Below are positions 9,501-17,898 of a stretch of 64,000 bases of DNA, one piece after another. Within the stretch, counting starts at the first letter, position 1. The number at the start of each line of letters is the position of its first letter. Source of the stretch: JAEUHM01 sp964538625 (GTDB lineage Bacteria; Verrucomicrobiota; Verrucomicrobiia; Verrucomicrobiales; Verrucomicrobiaceae); assembly GCA_964538625.1 (NCBI GenBank), contig CAZIGH010000006.1, positions 62,001 through 126,000 of the forward strand, in the 5' to 3' direction. Under the pieces are notes generated by a model that was not told the origin of the DNA, did not search any database, and was given only the letters and a program-made list of their open reading frames with translations. A program made the position numbers and the translations under genes.

Positions 9501-11485
9501 TACAGCTCCGAGATGCTCTCTACAATGCGCGTGGTCTCGGTAGCGTCTTTGATCTTCAGTCCGCTGACCACCGTGGTGAGCATCTCCAGCTCGCCTGCTG
9601 ACTGGTCGAGCGCATGGAGGATCTCATCCGCCTCTGCCACCTTACCGAACTCCTGGATCTTGCTTCGCTGACTCTCAATCTGCGTGCGGTAGGGATTGAG
9701 CGCCTCAGGGCGAAGGAGGAAGCGGATGCAACTCTCACTGAGCTTCTCGACCGTCTCGGCGAGTGTTCGCTCCATCTCTTCGGCCGCAGACAAATCTGCA
9801 TATCTTACATCCCGCAGCGCCACGACCAATCCACGCAACTCCCGCTGCATCGTCAGTTGTTTGACAAAGCCGAGAATATCCTCTGGCTCACCTGCACGCG
9901 CACCGCTGATGGTCTTTTCCACCCGGGCCTGAAGCTCCGCTGTTTGCAAAGCGGCAGACCTGCGCATCGCACGCACTTTTTCAAACTCATCCAGCGCTGC
10001 CTCTGCCGTTTCCTTGATGTCCAGCAGCACTTCTTTGAGCCGGTGGCCTTCATCACGAGCTATCCAAAAATAGCTGTCCGCTATGTCACCACTGCGCCGC
10101 GCCAGCTCCACATACAAACCGCTGAAGCTATCCTCCTTCTCAAGCAGCGTTAGCACTCCGCGGCACTCCGCCATGGCACGGACTATGTCAGCATTTCCCA
10201 CCTGAGCGAGGAAGCTCTTTGTGTGCGTTTCGTTGGCATGGCTCTCCGTGACCAACGGTGTTCTCCAGCTCTGGACGACGTGGTGTTTGCGTGGTTCAGC
10301 ATCCCCGTTCACCAAAAGCAGCTCTCCACCGGAGAAGAGACTGTAACCGTGGCAGAACATCGGCGTAGAGAGATCCTGAGCGATGAGGTTGTACGGAAAC
10401 AACTGATACTCCCCAGCTTCCAAATCACAGAAGACAAACAACGTATCTTCCCCGTTGGCGGAGATCATGCGGCGCTCAAACCTCATTCCTTTCCGATCTG
10501 TTGGGATGCGTTTGATCGCCCCCGTTTGCAGCGCAAAGCCGTCGTTAAACAAAACTCCGTGATCATCCGGCAGCAGCACACAGCAGTCCCCCATACTGTC
10601 CACCCGCTGTACTTCTTGAGTGCGCTCATTATAGACGAGATGACGAGCTGTCTTCTCTTGGTAAGGCAGCACCCGTAGCAGAATGAGGCTGCCCACGATG
10701 GCATAGTGGATCTCCGCATCATCCAGAGTCTGATCCTTGTTCTCCACCGGTTCGGAATAGATGCCTTTACCGCTGTCTGTGTTGTTTTCCACCTTCACGG
10801 TGAGGTCACCGCCGATGGTCTCCACAAACACCCTATCCTCTATGCTGACGTGTGGATGCTGACCTTCGCGGTACATCTCACGCCGCACGCGCTTCCATTC
10901 AAACTCATGCTGCGGCGGAAACACAAACTCGTGGTCGAAGCGGCTGCCGATGTATTTCAGCGTACCTTTCTCCTCATTGACGAGCCACTTGAAGGTCTTC
11001 ACCTCACTCACGTCGCGCCCTACCTGCATGACCATGTAGAGATGCAGCCCACTCCGGTGGAACTTCAGGAAGGAGGCGTTCTTATAGTACTTGTACAGGT
11101 AATCAAAGTCCTCGTGAAACGCTGCGTCATCGAGCAGGCCGGTCTTGTTGGTATGAAAGCTGTGGTCCGCCGCGCGATAATCATACACAGCGAAGACGTC
11201 TTCCACCTTGGTGGAAGTGCGTAATCCGAGGTGGACATTGTAACCGAGCAGGAAACGCCCATTGCCTATGGCCGCCATATCGCGCGGCACACAGTTGTTT
11301 TCCGTGGTCAGCCGCGATGTGGCAAGCAGCGCTAAGTCAATGCCACCAAAAATCGCCTTCCGATCTGCATTGAGCTTCTCAAGCCGTGCAGATAGTTCGG
11401 CCCCATGCCTTTTTAGCCGCTGCCTGATGACCTCATAGGCTCCGGCTTCGAGCTTTGCTTCGGGATGCTGGGGTTCACTCGTCAT
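6563..11485 (-). CDS. Giant DUF3686-type AAA+ ATPase ('DNA repair ATPase' family)
   Basis: A 1640-residue protein, last gene of a three-gene operon behind a flotillin and an OB-fold membrane protein. The N-terminal ~420 residues contain the GNGRFLLGYNVHLG region and repeated beta-rich segments typical of the DUF3686 group. A long helical, coiled-coil-prone region follows (~430-880), then further helical domains, and an AAA+ module near residues 1235-1420. Walker A reads SPPGYGKTT with Lys at ~1250; Walker B is MIYLDD with Asp pair at ~1312; a sensor-1-like Asn sits in VVMAGNPYTE. Databases often name relatives 'DNA repair ATPase', but I know of no direct evidence for repair. Genetic linkage suggests it works on or at the membrane with the flotillin. 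Start chosen at the ATG at 11485 (Met-Thr-Ser-Glu-Pro); an in-frame start at 11503 is possible. Confidence 0.88.
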   Translation of the reverse strand: MTSEPQHPEAKLEAGAYEVIRQRLKRHGAELSARLEKLNADRKAIFGGIDLALLATSRLTTENNCVPRDMAAIGNGRFLLGYNVHLGLRTSTKVEDVFAVYDYRAADHSFHTNKTGLLDDAAFHEDFDYLYKYYKNASFLKFHRSGLHLYMVMQVGRDVSEVKTFKWLVNEEKGTLKYIGSRFDHEFVFPPQHEFEWKRVRREMYREGQHPHVSIEDRVFVETIGGDLTVKVENNTDSGKGIYSEPVENKDQTLDDAEIHYAIVGSLILLRVLPYQEKTARHLVYNERTQEVQRVDSMGDCCVLLPDDHGVLFNDGFALQTGAIKRIPTDRKGMRFERRMISANGEDTLFVFCDLEAGEYQLFPYNLIAQDLSTPMFCHGYSLFSGGELLLVNGDAEPRKHHVVQSWRTPLVTESHANETHTKSFLAQVGNADIVRAMAECRGVLTLLEKEDSFSGLYVELARRSGDIADSYFWIARDEGHRLKEVLLDIKETAEAALDEFEKVRAMRRSAALQTAELQARVEKTISGARAGEPEDILGFVKQLTMQRELRGLVVALRDVRYADLSAAEEMERTLAETVEKLSESCIRFLLRPEALNPYRTQIESQRSKIQEFGKVAEADEILHALDQSAGELEMLTTVVSGLKIKDATETTRIVESISELYAHLNQVRALVRNRRSELARHEGAAEFQAQLSLLNQSVLNYLEACSSPEKCDESLTRAMVQVEEISGRFSDFDEFMLELTTKREEIYSAFQGKRNSLMEAMSKRSAALGQSAERILTGLRGKAATFTKPDEIHAWLASDLMAAKLRDLIEELRNLGDSVRADELATRLKTLREDALKQIRDKAELFADGGDLIQLGRHKFSVNRQPLELSVLHRDGALWFHLSGTRYFEKIEHAALNDLRHVWEQTVVSENAEVYRGEYLAWQFFKAHPERTAVTVEQVRDFMHERYHEGYTKGVHDADAALFLNALLPMHHELGLLRHSAKARAEALVFWKAWADDAGKSALAVRMRARGKMRAAFGSGGRISPPDDKVSALLGDEAWACLCDELMASSTLPHTRSSAAVELAKMFKRTLAAKRSTADFSEVLAALAEQPKAQFEIILEWVRMAQPDAAEELAHEAAALLLYEDSGHGVAASARAEVSGLTGVNPSARTLDYHEFTSRLKRYEATTAKDFESFTTLKHELVMKKRNELRLEQFKAGVLSSFVRNRLLDQVYLPIIGANLAKQIGAAGGDTRTDRMGLLLLISPPGYGKTTLMEYVANRLGITMVKINGPALGHNVTSLDPAEAPNASSREEVEKLNLAFEMGDNVMIYLDDIQHTSPEFLQKFIPLCDGTRRIEGVFKGNAKSYDLRGRKVAVVMAGNPYTEVGTRFQVPDMLANRADTYNLGEILGGHQEAFKDSYIENALTSNPALARIAARSHADALTVLKIAVTGSREDTEFEGNCTAEEVNDAVTVMEHLLRVREVILRVNAEYIASAAQEDAYRTEPPFKLQGSYRNMNKIAEKIMPLMTAEEVDALVADHYRGESQTLSKATEANLLKWREITGRLDEEDRCRWEEIKRSFGRNLLLGSADDPVAKIAGQLGAIVDAVSKPTLSAQTVQDLKAIIEGLRAVPVTVDINVLPVERSDGDDLPIATETRVKQG

Positions 11486-11563
11486 GGATACACGATTGAA
11501 CACAAACGGACGCTGATGAATGATGGAGCGCGCCTCTCATTCACGTCCATTTGTGTTCGGACT

Positions 11564-13642
11564 TCACTTCCTCCTGGAGCCACCGCCCAGCACGCTGCTG
11601 GCTGATTCTTCGGTGAGACCGAAGCGCGACATAGCTCCCAGCATGCCAGTGAGTTTCGAGGCCACAGCCGCATCTGAATTGAGCCCGAGCATCTTCACCA
11701 GAAGGGCGCTGATGGTTAGATTCTTGGTATCCTCCGCAGTAAGGCCGAACTGGTCCACCAGGCCCTTGAGCTGCGCTTTGAAATACTCGGGATCGCCGTT
11801 GAAGAAGGTCTCCTTCACATCCGTCAGCGTGCGACTGCCCTCCACCATGCGGTCGATGGCACGCCCATTGCCTATGGCGTTGGTAATTTTGTCGAAGAAC
11901 TGGCTCTCGCCGCCGACGATCTCGATCCTGGCGCTCTTCATCGCTTCTCCCAACACACCTGCCTGCGCGGCTGCGATGTCCTTCTGAATGTGAATCTGCG
12001 CAAGCTCTACCGCCTTCTGCTTTTCCAGATTGAGCTTGAACTCCTCGTGCTCTCTGCCGGCGTTCTCCAGCAGTTTCATCGCCTCCGCCTTTTTGGTAAT
12101 GCCTTCCGCATCGGCTGCGAGTTTCAGCCTGGCCACCTCGGCCTCCGCTTCGCCCTGCTTCCGGACAGCTTCAGCCTTGGCCAGCATGACCTGGGCTTCA
12201 CCCAGCCCAGTGGCCGCTGACTTCGCCGCCATCGCCTCCGCCAATACTTTCTCGGCAGCGGCGTCCTTGGTAGCAGCTTCCTGCTTCGCCTCAGCCAGGG
12301 TGAGAAGCTCTTGCGCATGAAGTTCGGCAGCCTGTTTGGCAGCTTCAGCAGCTTTCACTTCCTTCAGTGCCTCCTGTTCAGCAAGCAGCCTAGCAGCTTC
12401 TTTCGCCGCCTCAGCCTCTTTGATCTTCTGTATGAGCTGTTCCTGAGCGGCCTTCTCCGCATTGGTCAGCGCTACCTGCTTTTCACGGTCCGCAGTGGCG
12501 AACGCCTCCGTGTCCTTGATCTTCTGCTGCTCAACGACGACCGTCTTTTCCAACATGACGCGGTCCTTAATGACGTCCTGAATGTTCTTGCGCTCCACTT
12601 CCACCGCCTTCTCTTTCTCTATGGACTTCAAGGTGGTGACTCGCTCACGTTCGATGATCTCCAGATCCCGATCCCGAGTGACGCGCTCCAGCTCTACGGC
12701 GTCAGTCCGTTCCTTGTTGCGTTGCGCCACGAGCACCTGTCTGTCCTTGTTCTGGGTGGCCACTTGGATCTCCTCTTCGGCGGTGATGCGAGCGCGTTCT
12801 GCTTTCAGCCGCTCCTCCTCCTGAATCTTGATGGTTTCCGCTTCTTCACGCGCCTTCACGGACTCTACGTCACGCTTCTGTTTCGCCTCCGTCTCCGCAA
12901 GTTGCCGCTCCAGTTCCAGCACGGCCTCCCGAGCTACGACATCCTGTTGCTTCATGACCTTCTCCTTGTCGCGTTGGATCTGGTTGGACATCTTCGCCTG
13001 CTCTGCGGTCAGTAGATGGATTTTTTTGATGCCCTCCGCATCAAGGATGTTGTCAGGGTCCAGGTGCTCAATAGCAGTCTGCTCCAGGAAGTCGATGGCG
13101 CAGTCGTCCAACACGAATCCGTTCAAATCAGTGCCGATGGTCTTAAGAATCTCATCCTTGAAACGGTTCCGTTCGTCATAGAGCTGCACAAAGTCGAACT
13201 GCTTGCCTACGGTTTTCAGCGCCTCAGAGAACTTGGCATCGAACAATCCGCGAATGGCGTCCACGTTTGAGGCACGGGCACATCCGATGGACTGGGCCAC
13301 CCTAAGGACATCCTGTGGGCTTTTGTTTACCCGAACGAAGAATGCCACTTTGATGTCGGCTCGCATGTTGTCCTTGCAAATGAGGCCCTCCGCACCAGAG
13401 CGCTCGACCTCAATGCGCTTCACTGAAATGTCGATGTATTCCGCTTGGTCAATCACTGGGAATATCATCATGCCCGAGAACTCCACACGCTCACCTCTCA
13501 GGCCCGTCCGCACCAATGCCTGGCCCTGCACCACCTTGCGGAAGAACCGCGAGAGCATGACAACAAAGCCGAGGAGGATGATGGCGGTGGAGCCGATGAT
13601 GATCATCGACATTTCTGGCAGGATGGCGAAGTGCGGTTGCAT
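11564..13642 (-). CDS. Flotillin / SPFH-domain membrane protein (YqiK-like)
   Basis: A 692-residue flotillin-type scaffold protein. One N-terminal membrane segment (residues ~12-32, ending LLGFVVML) is followed by an SPFH/PHB domain (~35-200) that includes VQGQALVRTG and FFVRVNKSPQDVL. Then come ~350 residues of uninterrupted charged helix rich in Ala, Glu, Lys and Gln (the flotillin coiled coil), and a C-terminal globular tail with ANDL-like helices. Flotillins assemble into large membrane-associated oligomers that organise membrane microdomains. The ATG at 13642 (Met-Gln-Pro-His) is used because the extra 26 codons upstream overlap the preceding gene. It lies 32 bases downstream of the OB-fold protein gene and 78 bases upstream of the giant ATPase. 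The first two genes match the yqiJ-yqiK arrangement of E. coli. Confidence 0.92.
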   Translation of the reverse strand: MQPHFAILPEMSMIIIGSTAIILLGFVVMLSRFFRKVVQGQALVRTGLRGERVEFSGMMIFPVIDQAEYIDISVKRIEVERSGAEGLICKDNMRADIKVAFFVRVNKSPQDVLRVAQSIGCARASNVDAIRGLFDAKFSEALKTVGKQFDFVQLYDERNRFKDEILKTIGTDLNGFVLDDCAIDFLEQTAIEHLDPDNILDAEGIKKIHLLTAEQAKMSNQIQRDKEKVMKQQDVVAREAVLELERQLAETEAKQKRDVESVKAREEAETIKIQEEERLKAERARITAEEEIQVATQNKDRQVLVAQRNKERTDAVELERVTRDRDLEIIERERVTTLKSIEKEKAVEVERKNIQDVIKDRVMLEKTVVVEQQKIKDTEAFATADREKQVALTNAEKAAQEQLIQKIKEAEAAKEAARLLAEQEALKEVKAAEAAKQAAELHAQELLTLAEAKQEAATKDAAAEKVLAEAMAAKSAATGLGEAQVMLAKAEAVRKQGEAEAEVARLKLAADAEGITKKAEAMKLLENAGREHEEFKLNLEKQKAVELAQIHIQKDIAAAQAGVLGEAMKSARIEIVGGESQFFDKITNAIGNGRAIDRMVEGSRTLTDVKETFFNGDPEYFKAQLKGLVDQFGLTAEDTKNLTISALLVKMLGLNSDAAVASKLTGMLGAMSRFGLTEESASSVLGGGSRRK

Positions 13643-13674
13643 GTGGGAGTCGTGTTGGGTTGGATCAAAAGAAG

Positions 13675-14346
13675 CTATTGTCCGGCATCCGCCTCTGTAG
13701 TTTGGCGTACGATGTACCAAGCGTGGTCAGGCGCAGGCTCGATGAAAGTAACCATTGCGCCTTTCGGAATGGGTGGTGTCTCCCCTGAAGTTCGAGCATT
13801 CAGGAGCAACGGTGCGCTCTGGGTGCGAATCTCCACCTGTCCGTAGTGCGCATCCACTTGGGCAGAGATGACTACGCCCTGCCGACCAACGATTATGGCC
13901 TCTGCCTGCGCCTTGTCCTGTAGTCCTGTGAAGTAGTTCTTTGCCGGGGCCAAAAGCAACCGCGTGGCCACCGCGCTCACAAGGAGATTGGGCACCAACA
14001 GCCCGATCGCTACCAAGTGGCTGCGCGCTCCGGGTTCTCCGTTGAGGTAGTAGTTGGCCAAAATCGAGATGCCCCAGAGAAAAAGCGACATGACGCTGAG
14101 GACAATCATGAACGGAATCACCCCCAGATGGAAAAAGCGTCCCGCCGAGGAGAGCAGACCACCCTCTCCGCCGTGATGCCCTGCATCCGAATCAAGGCCA
14201 CCATCCACACCTGCATCTACTCCACCAACGTCATCGGCGTCTGCCAGTCCCAGGATGACGAGTAGCCAGTAAATCAGCACCGTGGCCAGCAGAATGCTTG
14301 CGGGCAGGTTGTGCAGCGAAAAGGCTTCGTTTATGAGCTCGCTCAT
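13675..14346 (-). CDS. OB-fold membrane protein, YqiJ/NfeD-like
   Basis: A 223-residue inner-membrane protein with membrane segments at ~18-35, ~75-98 and ~110-130 and a C-terminal soluble domain (~145-223) of small beta-barrel type, containing the pattern GRQGVVISAQV and ending in a beta strand before a hydrophilic tail. Between the first two membrane segments lies an Asp/Gly/His-rich loop (~36-62) that could bind metal. YqiJ and NfeD proteins are the usual partners of flotillins, carrying an OB fold that docks onto the SPFH oligomer. It is the first gene of the operon with the flotillin (32-base gap) and the DUF3686 ATPase, so the promoter should lie in 14347-14567. Confidence 0.85.
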   Translation of the reverse strand: MSELINEAFSLHNLPASILLATVLIYWLLVILGLADADDVGGVDAGVDGGLDSDAGHHGGEGGLLSSAGRFFHLGVIPFMIVLSVMSLFLWGISILANYYLNGEPGARSHLVAIGLLVPNLLVSAVATRLLLAPAKNYFTGLQDKAQAEAIIVGRQGVVISAQVDAHYGQVEIRTQSAPLLLNARTSGETPPIPKGAMVTFIEPAPDHAWYIVRQTTEADAGQ

Positions 14347-14567
14347 CTTGAGGGGGAGTTCTTGTTCAAAGAACTGCTCCTATTCAAGCAGGTTCGCCAA
14401 AAGCTGGCCATTACAAAAGTGGAGCGTGGTTTGGAAGTGTGGCAGGGCAAAAGCCAGCGAGTTCAGTTGCGCCATAGCGCGGCGCATACGGTTCCTTGAA
14501 CTGCCGATAGCTTTTGAGTTCCGCACAGAGTCCTCCGCCGAGGCCATCAAACCCTGGCCAGAGAGCA

Positions 14568-16769
14568 TTACCGCTTCGCGCGTTTGGCCTTCTTTTTGTA
14601 AATATCCTTGTAGTTGACGGGCTGGCGCGGAAGCTCGGGCTTTCCGCCGCCTTCACTGGTTTGCTTTTGCAGCTCCCGAATCTGATCCCTGAGAAGCGCG
14701 GCACGTTCGTATTCAAGCCGAGCGGCAGCTTCCGCCATCTCCTGCTGGAGCTCAGAGATGACCGCCTGCACATCCAGATCGGTAGAATCGTTGAGCGTAA
14801 CGGGGTCTGCGTCCTTCTTGAACATGCTGAGGCTCTCCTGCGCGGCACGCTTCACTGAGGTGGGAGTGATGCCGTGCTTCTCGTTGTAGGCGATTTGTTT
14901 GCTCCGTCTGTAGTCGCTGATGGAGGTAAGGGCGCTGATGCTGTCCGTCATGATGTCAGCGAAAAGCACCACCTGACCGTTCACATGGCGCGCGGCGCGA
15001 CCCGCTGTTTGGATGAGGGAGGTCTGGCTGCGCAGGAAGCCCTCTTTGTCCGCATCCAGAATGCACACCAGAGAGACCTCCGGCAGATCGAGCCCCTCGC
15101 GCAGGAGGTTGATCCCCACCAACACGTCACACTCTCCGTTGCGCAACCCACGCAGAATCTCCACCCGCTCTATGGCGTCGATGTCGCTATGCAAGTAGCG
15201 GACGCGGAAGTTGAGATTCCTCAGGTAATCAGTGAGATCCTCGGCCGTCCGCTTGGTAAGAGTGGTAACGAGAACTCGCTCCCCCCGCTCGATGCGCTGC
15301 CGACAGAGTTCCATGGTCTCGTCGATCTGACCCCGAAGAGGCTTGATGGTGATGATGGGATCCAGCAATCCCGTGGGACGGATGATCTGCTCGGCGATCA
15401 ATGAGCGGCCTGGAGTGGTGACATCGAATTTCTCGACGGGTTCGCTGGAAGGTGACACGCGTGCGATCGTGGTACCCGTGCCGGGCAGTGCTGCGGGCAC
15501 GGCTTCCTCCTGGCCGATGCGCTCGCGCTTGTGCGGGATGTAACTCTCATTTCCTACCACGCTGTTCTGCATCTCGAAGGTGGCGGGTGTGGCCGACACG
15601 TAGAGGAGCTGCGAAGTGCGTGCCATGAACTCCTCGAACCTTAGTGGGCGATTGTCCAGCGCACTGGGCAGGCGGAAGCCGTGCTCCACAAGCACGGTCT
15701 TGCGTGAGCGGTCGCCCTCATACATGCCACCTATCTGCGGCACGGTGGCATGACTCTCATCCAGGATGGTGAGGAAGTCCTTCGGAAAAAAATCCAGCAG
15801 AGTGCCGGGGGTGGCTCCCGGCGGACGCCCGGTCATGTGGCGTGAGTAGTTTTCGATGCCCTGGCAGAAACCCATTTCCTGCATCATCTCGATGTCGTAC
15901 TCCGTGCGCATCTTGAGCCGTTGGGCCTCCAGCAGCTTCCCTTCCTTCTCAAACTGGGCGATGCGTTCCGTGAGCTCTTCACGAATGGCCACGATGGCTT
16001 TGCGCAGCTTGTCCCCGGGAGTGACAAACTGTTTGGCCGGGAAAATAGTCACCGTGTTCAGCGCATTCGTGGCATTGCCTGTGAGGATGTCGATGACCGA
16101 GATGCGATCGATCTCATCACCGAAGAACTCGATGCGCAAGCCCTCCGTGTCGAGATAGGCGGGAACAATCTCCACCACATCCCCACGTGCTCGGAAGCTG
16201 CCGCGCTTGAGCTGAATGTCATTGCGCTCATACAACATATCCACGAGACGGGTTAGCAGCCCGTCACGGGTCATGCGTCCTCCTAAGTGCAGTGAGATCA
16301 TCATCCCCTCATAGTCCTCCGGAGAACCGAGGCCATAGATGCAGGACACAGAGGCCACGACAATCACATCCTGCCGTGTCAGCAGGGCACCCATACTGGA
16401 GAGTCGCAGGCGCTCGATTTCATCATTCACCGAAGAGTCCTTCTCAATGTAGGTATCCGTGCGCGGGATGTAAGCCTCTGGCTGGTAGTAGTCGAAGTAG
16501 GAAACAAAGTACTCGACTGCATTGTGGGGAAAGAAGTTTTTGAACTCGGAGTAAAGCTGGGCGGCAAGTGTCTTGTTGTGACTCATGATGAGCGTGGGTT
16601 TGCCCACCTGCTGGATCACGTTTGCCATGGTAAACGTCTTCCCGGAGCCGGTGACCCCTAGCAGAGTCTGGTGGCGGTTTCCGGCACGAATGGACTTCAC
16701 CAGCTTGGCGATGGCCTGAGCCTGGTCCCCCTGGGGTTGAAATTCGCTGGCGAGGTTGAAAACGGACAC
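14568..16769 (-). CDS. uvrB: Excinuclease ABC subunit B
   Basis: DNA-damage recognition helicase of nucleotide excision repair, which loads with UvrA and recruits UvrC. Landmarks in order: Walker A GVTGSGKT near residue 38, the beta-hairpin region with FDYYQPEAYIP, the helicase DESH motif, the C-terminal helicase motifs with GINLLREGLDLPEVS and QTAGRAARH, and a UVR domain (ELQQEMAEAAARLEYERAALLRDQI region) near the C-terminus for UvrC contact. At 733 residues it is longer than the common 660-680, with a basic Lys/Arg-rich tail. The frame stays open upstream to 16919, but the family-like sequence begins at the GTG at 16769 (Val-Ser-Val-Phe-Asn-Leu), which I take as start. It is transcribed divergently from the NHL-repeat gene. 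Confidence 0.95.
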   Translation of the reverse strand: MSVFNLASEFQPQGDQAQAIAKLVKSIRAGNRHQTLLGVTGSGKTFTMANVIQQVGKPTLIMSHNKTLAAQLYSEFKNFFPHNAVEYFVSYFDYYQPEAYIPRTDTYIEKDSSVNDEIERLRLSSMGALLTRQDVIVVASVSCIYGLGSPEDYEGMMISLHLGGRMTRDGLLTRLVDMLYERNDIQLKRGSFRARGDVVEIVPAYLDTEGLRIEFFGDEIDRISVIDILTGNATNALNTVTIFPAKQFVTPGDKLRKAIVAIREELTERIAQFEKEGKLLEAQRLKMRTEYDIEMMQEMGFCQGIENYSRHMTGRPPGATPGTLLDFFPKDFLTILDESHATVPQIGGMYEGDRSRKTVLVEHGFRLPSALDNRPLRFEEFMARTSQLLYVSATPATFEMQNSVVGNESYIPHKRERIGQEEAVPAALPGTGTTIARVSPSSEPVEKFDVTTPGRSLIAEQIIRPTGLLDPIITIKPLRGQIDETMELCRQRIERGERVLVTTLTKRTAEDLTDYLRNLNFRVRYLHSDIDAIERVEILRGLRNGECDVLVGINLLREGLDLPEVSLVCILDADKEGFLRSQTSLIQTAGRAARHVNGQVVLFADIMTDSISALTSISDYRRSKQIAYNEKHGITPTSVKRAAQESLSMFKKDADPVTLNDSTDLDVQAVISELQQEMAEAAARLEYERAALLRDQIRELQKQTSEGGGKPELPRQPVNYKDIYKKKAKRAKR

Positions 16770-16882
16770 TCTCCACCATGACGTGGCCTCTGCATGGTGC
16801 AATATCCTGTGACAGGATTGATGAAGATGAAGCACCTCATGCCGCTCGACAGGCAGTAACTCCTGACTTTCATGAGCACACC

Positions 16883-17893
16883 ATGAAATACCTGCTGCTT
16901 TGCCTCCTGCTCTCTGCAACTCCGGCCCTGGCTGATACGATTTCCCTCGTCGATACCGGCGGCCAGTTGAAGGAGCCTTTCGGCACGGAGTTCGATTCAG
17001 CAGGAAACGCCTGGATCGTGGAAATGATCTCTGGCAACCGTCTCTTCAAGCTCGACCCGACTGGCAGGATGACTCACATGGCCGGCAAGACGGAGGCAGG
17101 TTATGCTGGTGATGGCGGCCCGGCTTTGGAGGCAAGGTTCAACGGCCCGCACAACCTCATCGTGCTGCCAGACGGCAACGTCCTCATCGGCGACACGTGG
17201 AATGGCGTCATCCGCCACGTCGATGTCAAAACAGGCGTCGTCTCCACGGTGAAGGGATACTCCGCAGAGAAGGGCAAGGAGCGTGCCCGGGGCCCCTATT
17301 GCATCACGCTCGGGTTCGATGGGAAGACGGTCTATATCGCGAATCTCAGCCAAGTGTTCACCCTGCGGCTGGACACGCACGAGCTGAAGGTCATCGCTGG
17401 AAATGGCCAAAAAGGAGTCCCTGCGGATGGTGCACTGGCCGTGGATGCCCCTCTGGTGGATCCACGGGCTGCGGCCCCAGACCGCCAGGGGAATGTTTAC
17501 ATCCTAGAGCGTGGTGGCAACGCACTGCGCGTGGTGGACAGTGAAGGGCGCATTCACACGGTCGTGAATCGTTCCGGCAGCCAGGGCGGTAGTGGAGATG
17601 GCGGCCCTGCCCTGGACGCCACGATGAATGGTCCAAAACATCTCTGCATAGATGTGGATGACACGGTCATCATCGCCGACGCCGAGAGCCATCTCATCCG
17701 TCGCTATGATCCGAAAACGAAACTCATTACTAGGATAGCCGGAACTGGCAAAAAAGGTGCTTCCGGTGTGGGAGGTGATCCCACTCAATGCGAACTCGCA
17801 CGTCCGCATGGAGTGACCATTCATCCTCAGACCAAGGAACTCTGGATCACGGACAGCTACAACGACCGCATTCTCAAGATCACTAAGCCCTAA
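16883..17893 (+). CDS. Secreted NHL-repeat beta-propeller protein
   Basis: A 336-residue exported protein. The ATG at 16883 gives a clean signal peptide (Met-Lys-Tyr, Leu-rich core, cleavage after Ala-Leu-Ala), whereas the longer open frame upstream does not. The mature part is a six-bladed-type NHL propeller with repeated blocks such as AGDGGPALEARFNGPHNL, GSGDGGPALDATMNGPKHL and the final CELARPHGVTIHP, the spacing being about 50-60 residues. NHL propellers bind proteins or ligands and no catalytic residue is obvious. It lies 5 bases before the PQQ-type dehydrogenase gene on the same strand, so the two are very likely co-transcribed and exported together. Confidence 0.88.
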   Translation: MKYLLLCLLLSATPALADTISLVDTGGQLKEPFGTEFDSAGNAWIVEMISGNRLFKLDPTGRMTHMAGKTEAGYAGDGGPALEARFNGPHNLIVLPDGNVLIGDTWNGVIRHVDVKTGVVSTVKGYSAEKGKERARGPYCITLGFDGKTVYIANLSQVFTLRLDTHELKVIAGNGQKGVPADGALAVDAPLVDPRAAAPDRQGNVYILERGGNALRVVDSEGRIHTVVNRSGSQGGSGDGGPALDATMNGPKHLCIDVDDTVIIADAESHLIRRYDPKTKLITRIAGTGKKGASGVGGDPTQCELARPHGVTIHPQTKELWITDSYNDRILKITKP

Positions 17894-17898
17894 ATTTC

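Noticed and set aside
16778..16882. Longer N-terminus for the NHL-repeat protein
   Set aside because: It lies over the divergent promoter region and has no signal-like features; the ATG at 16883 begins a clean signal peptide.
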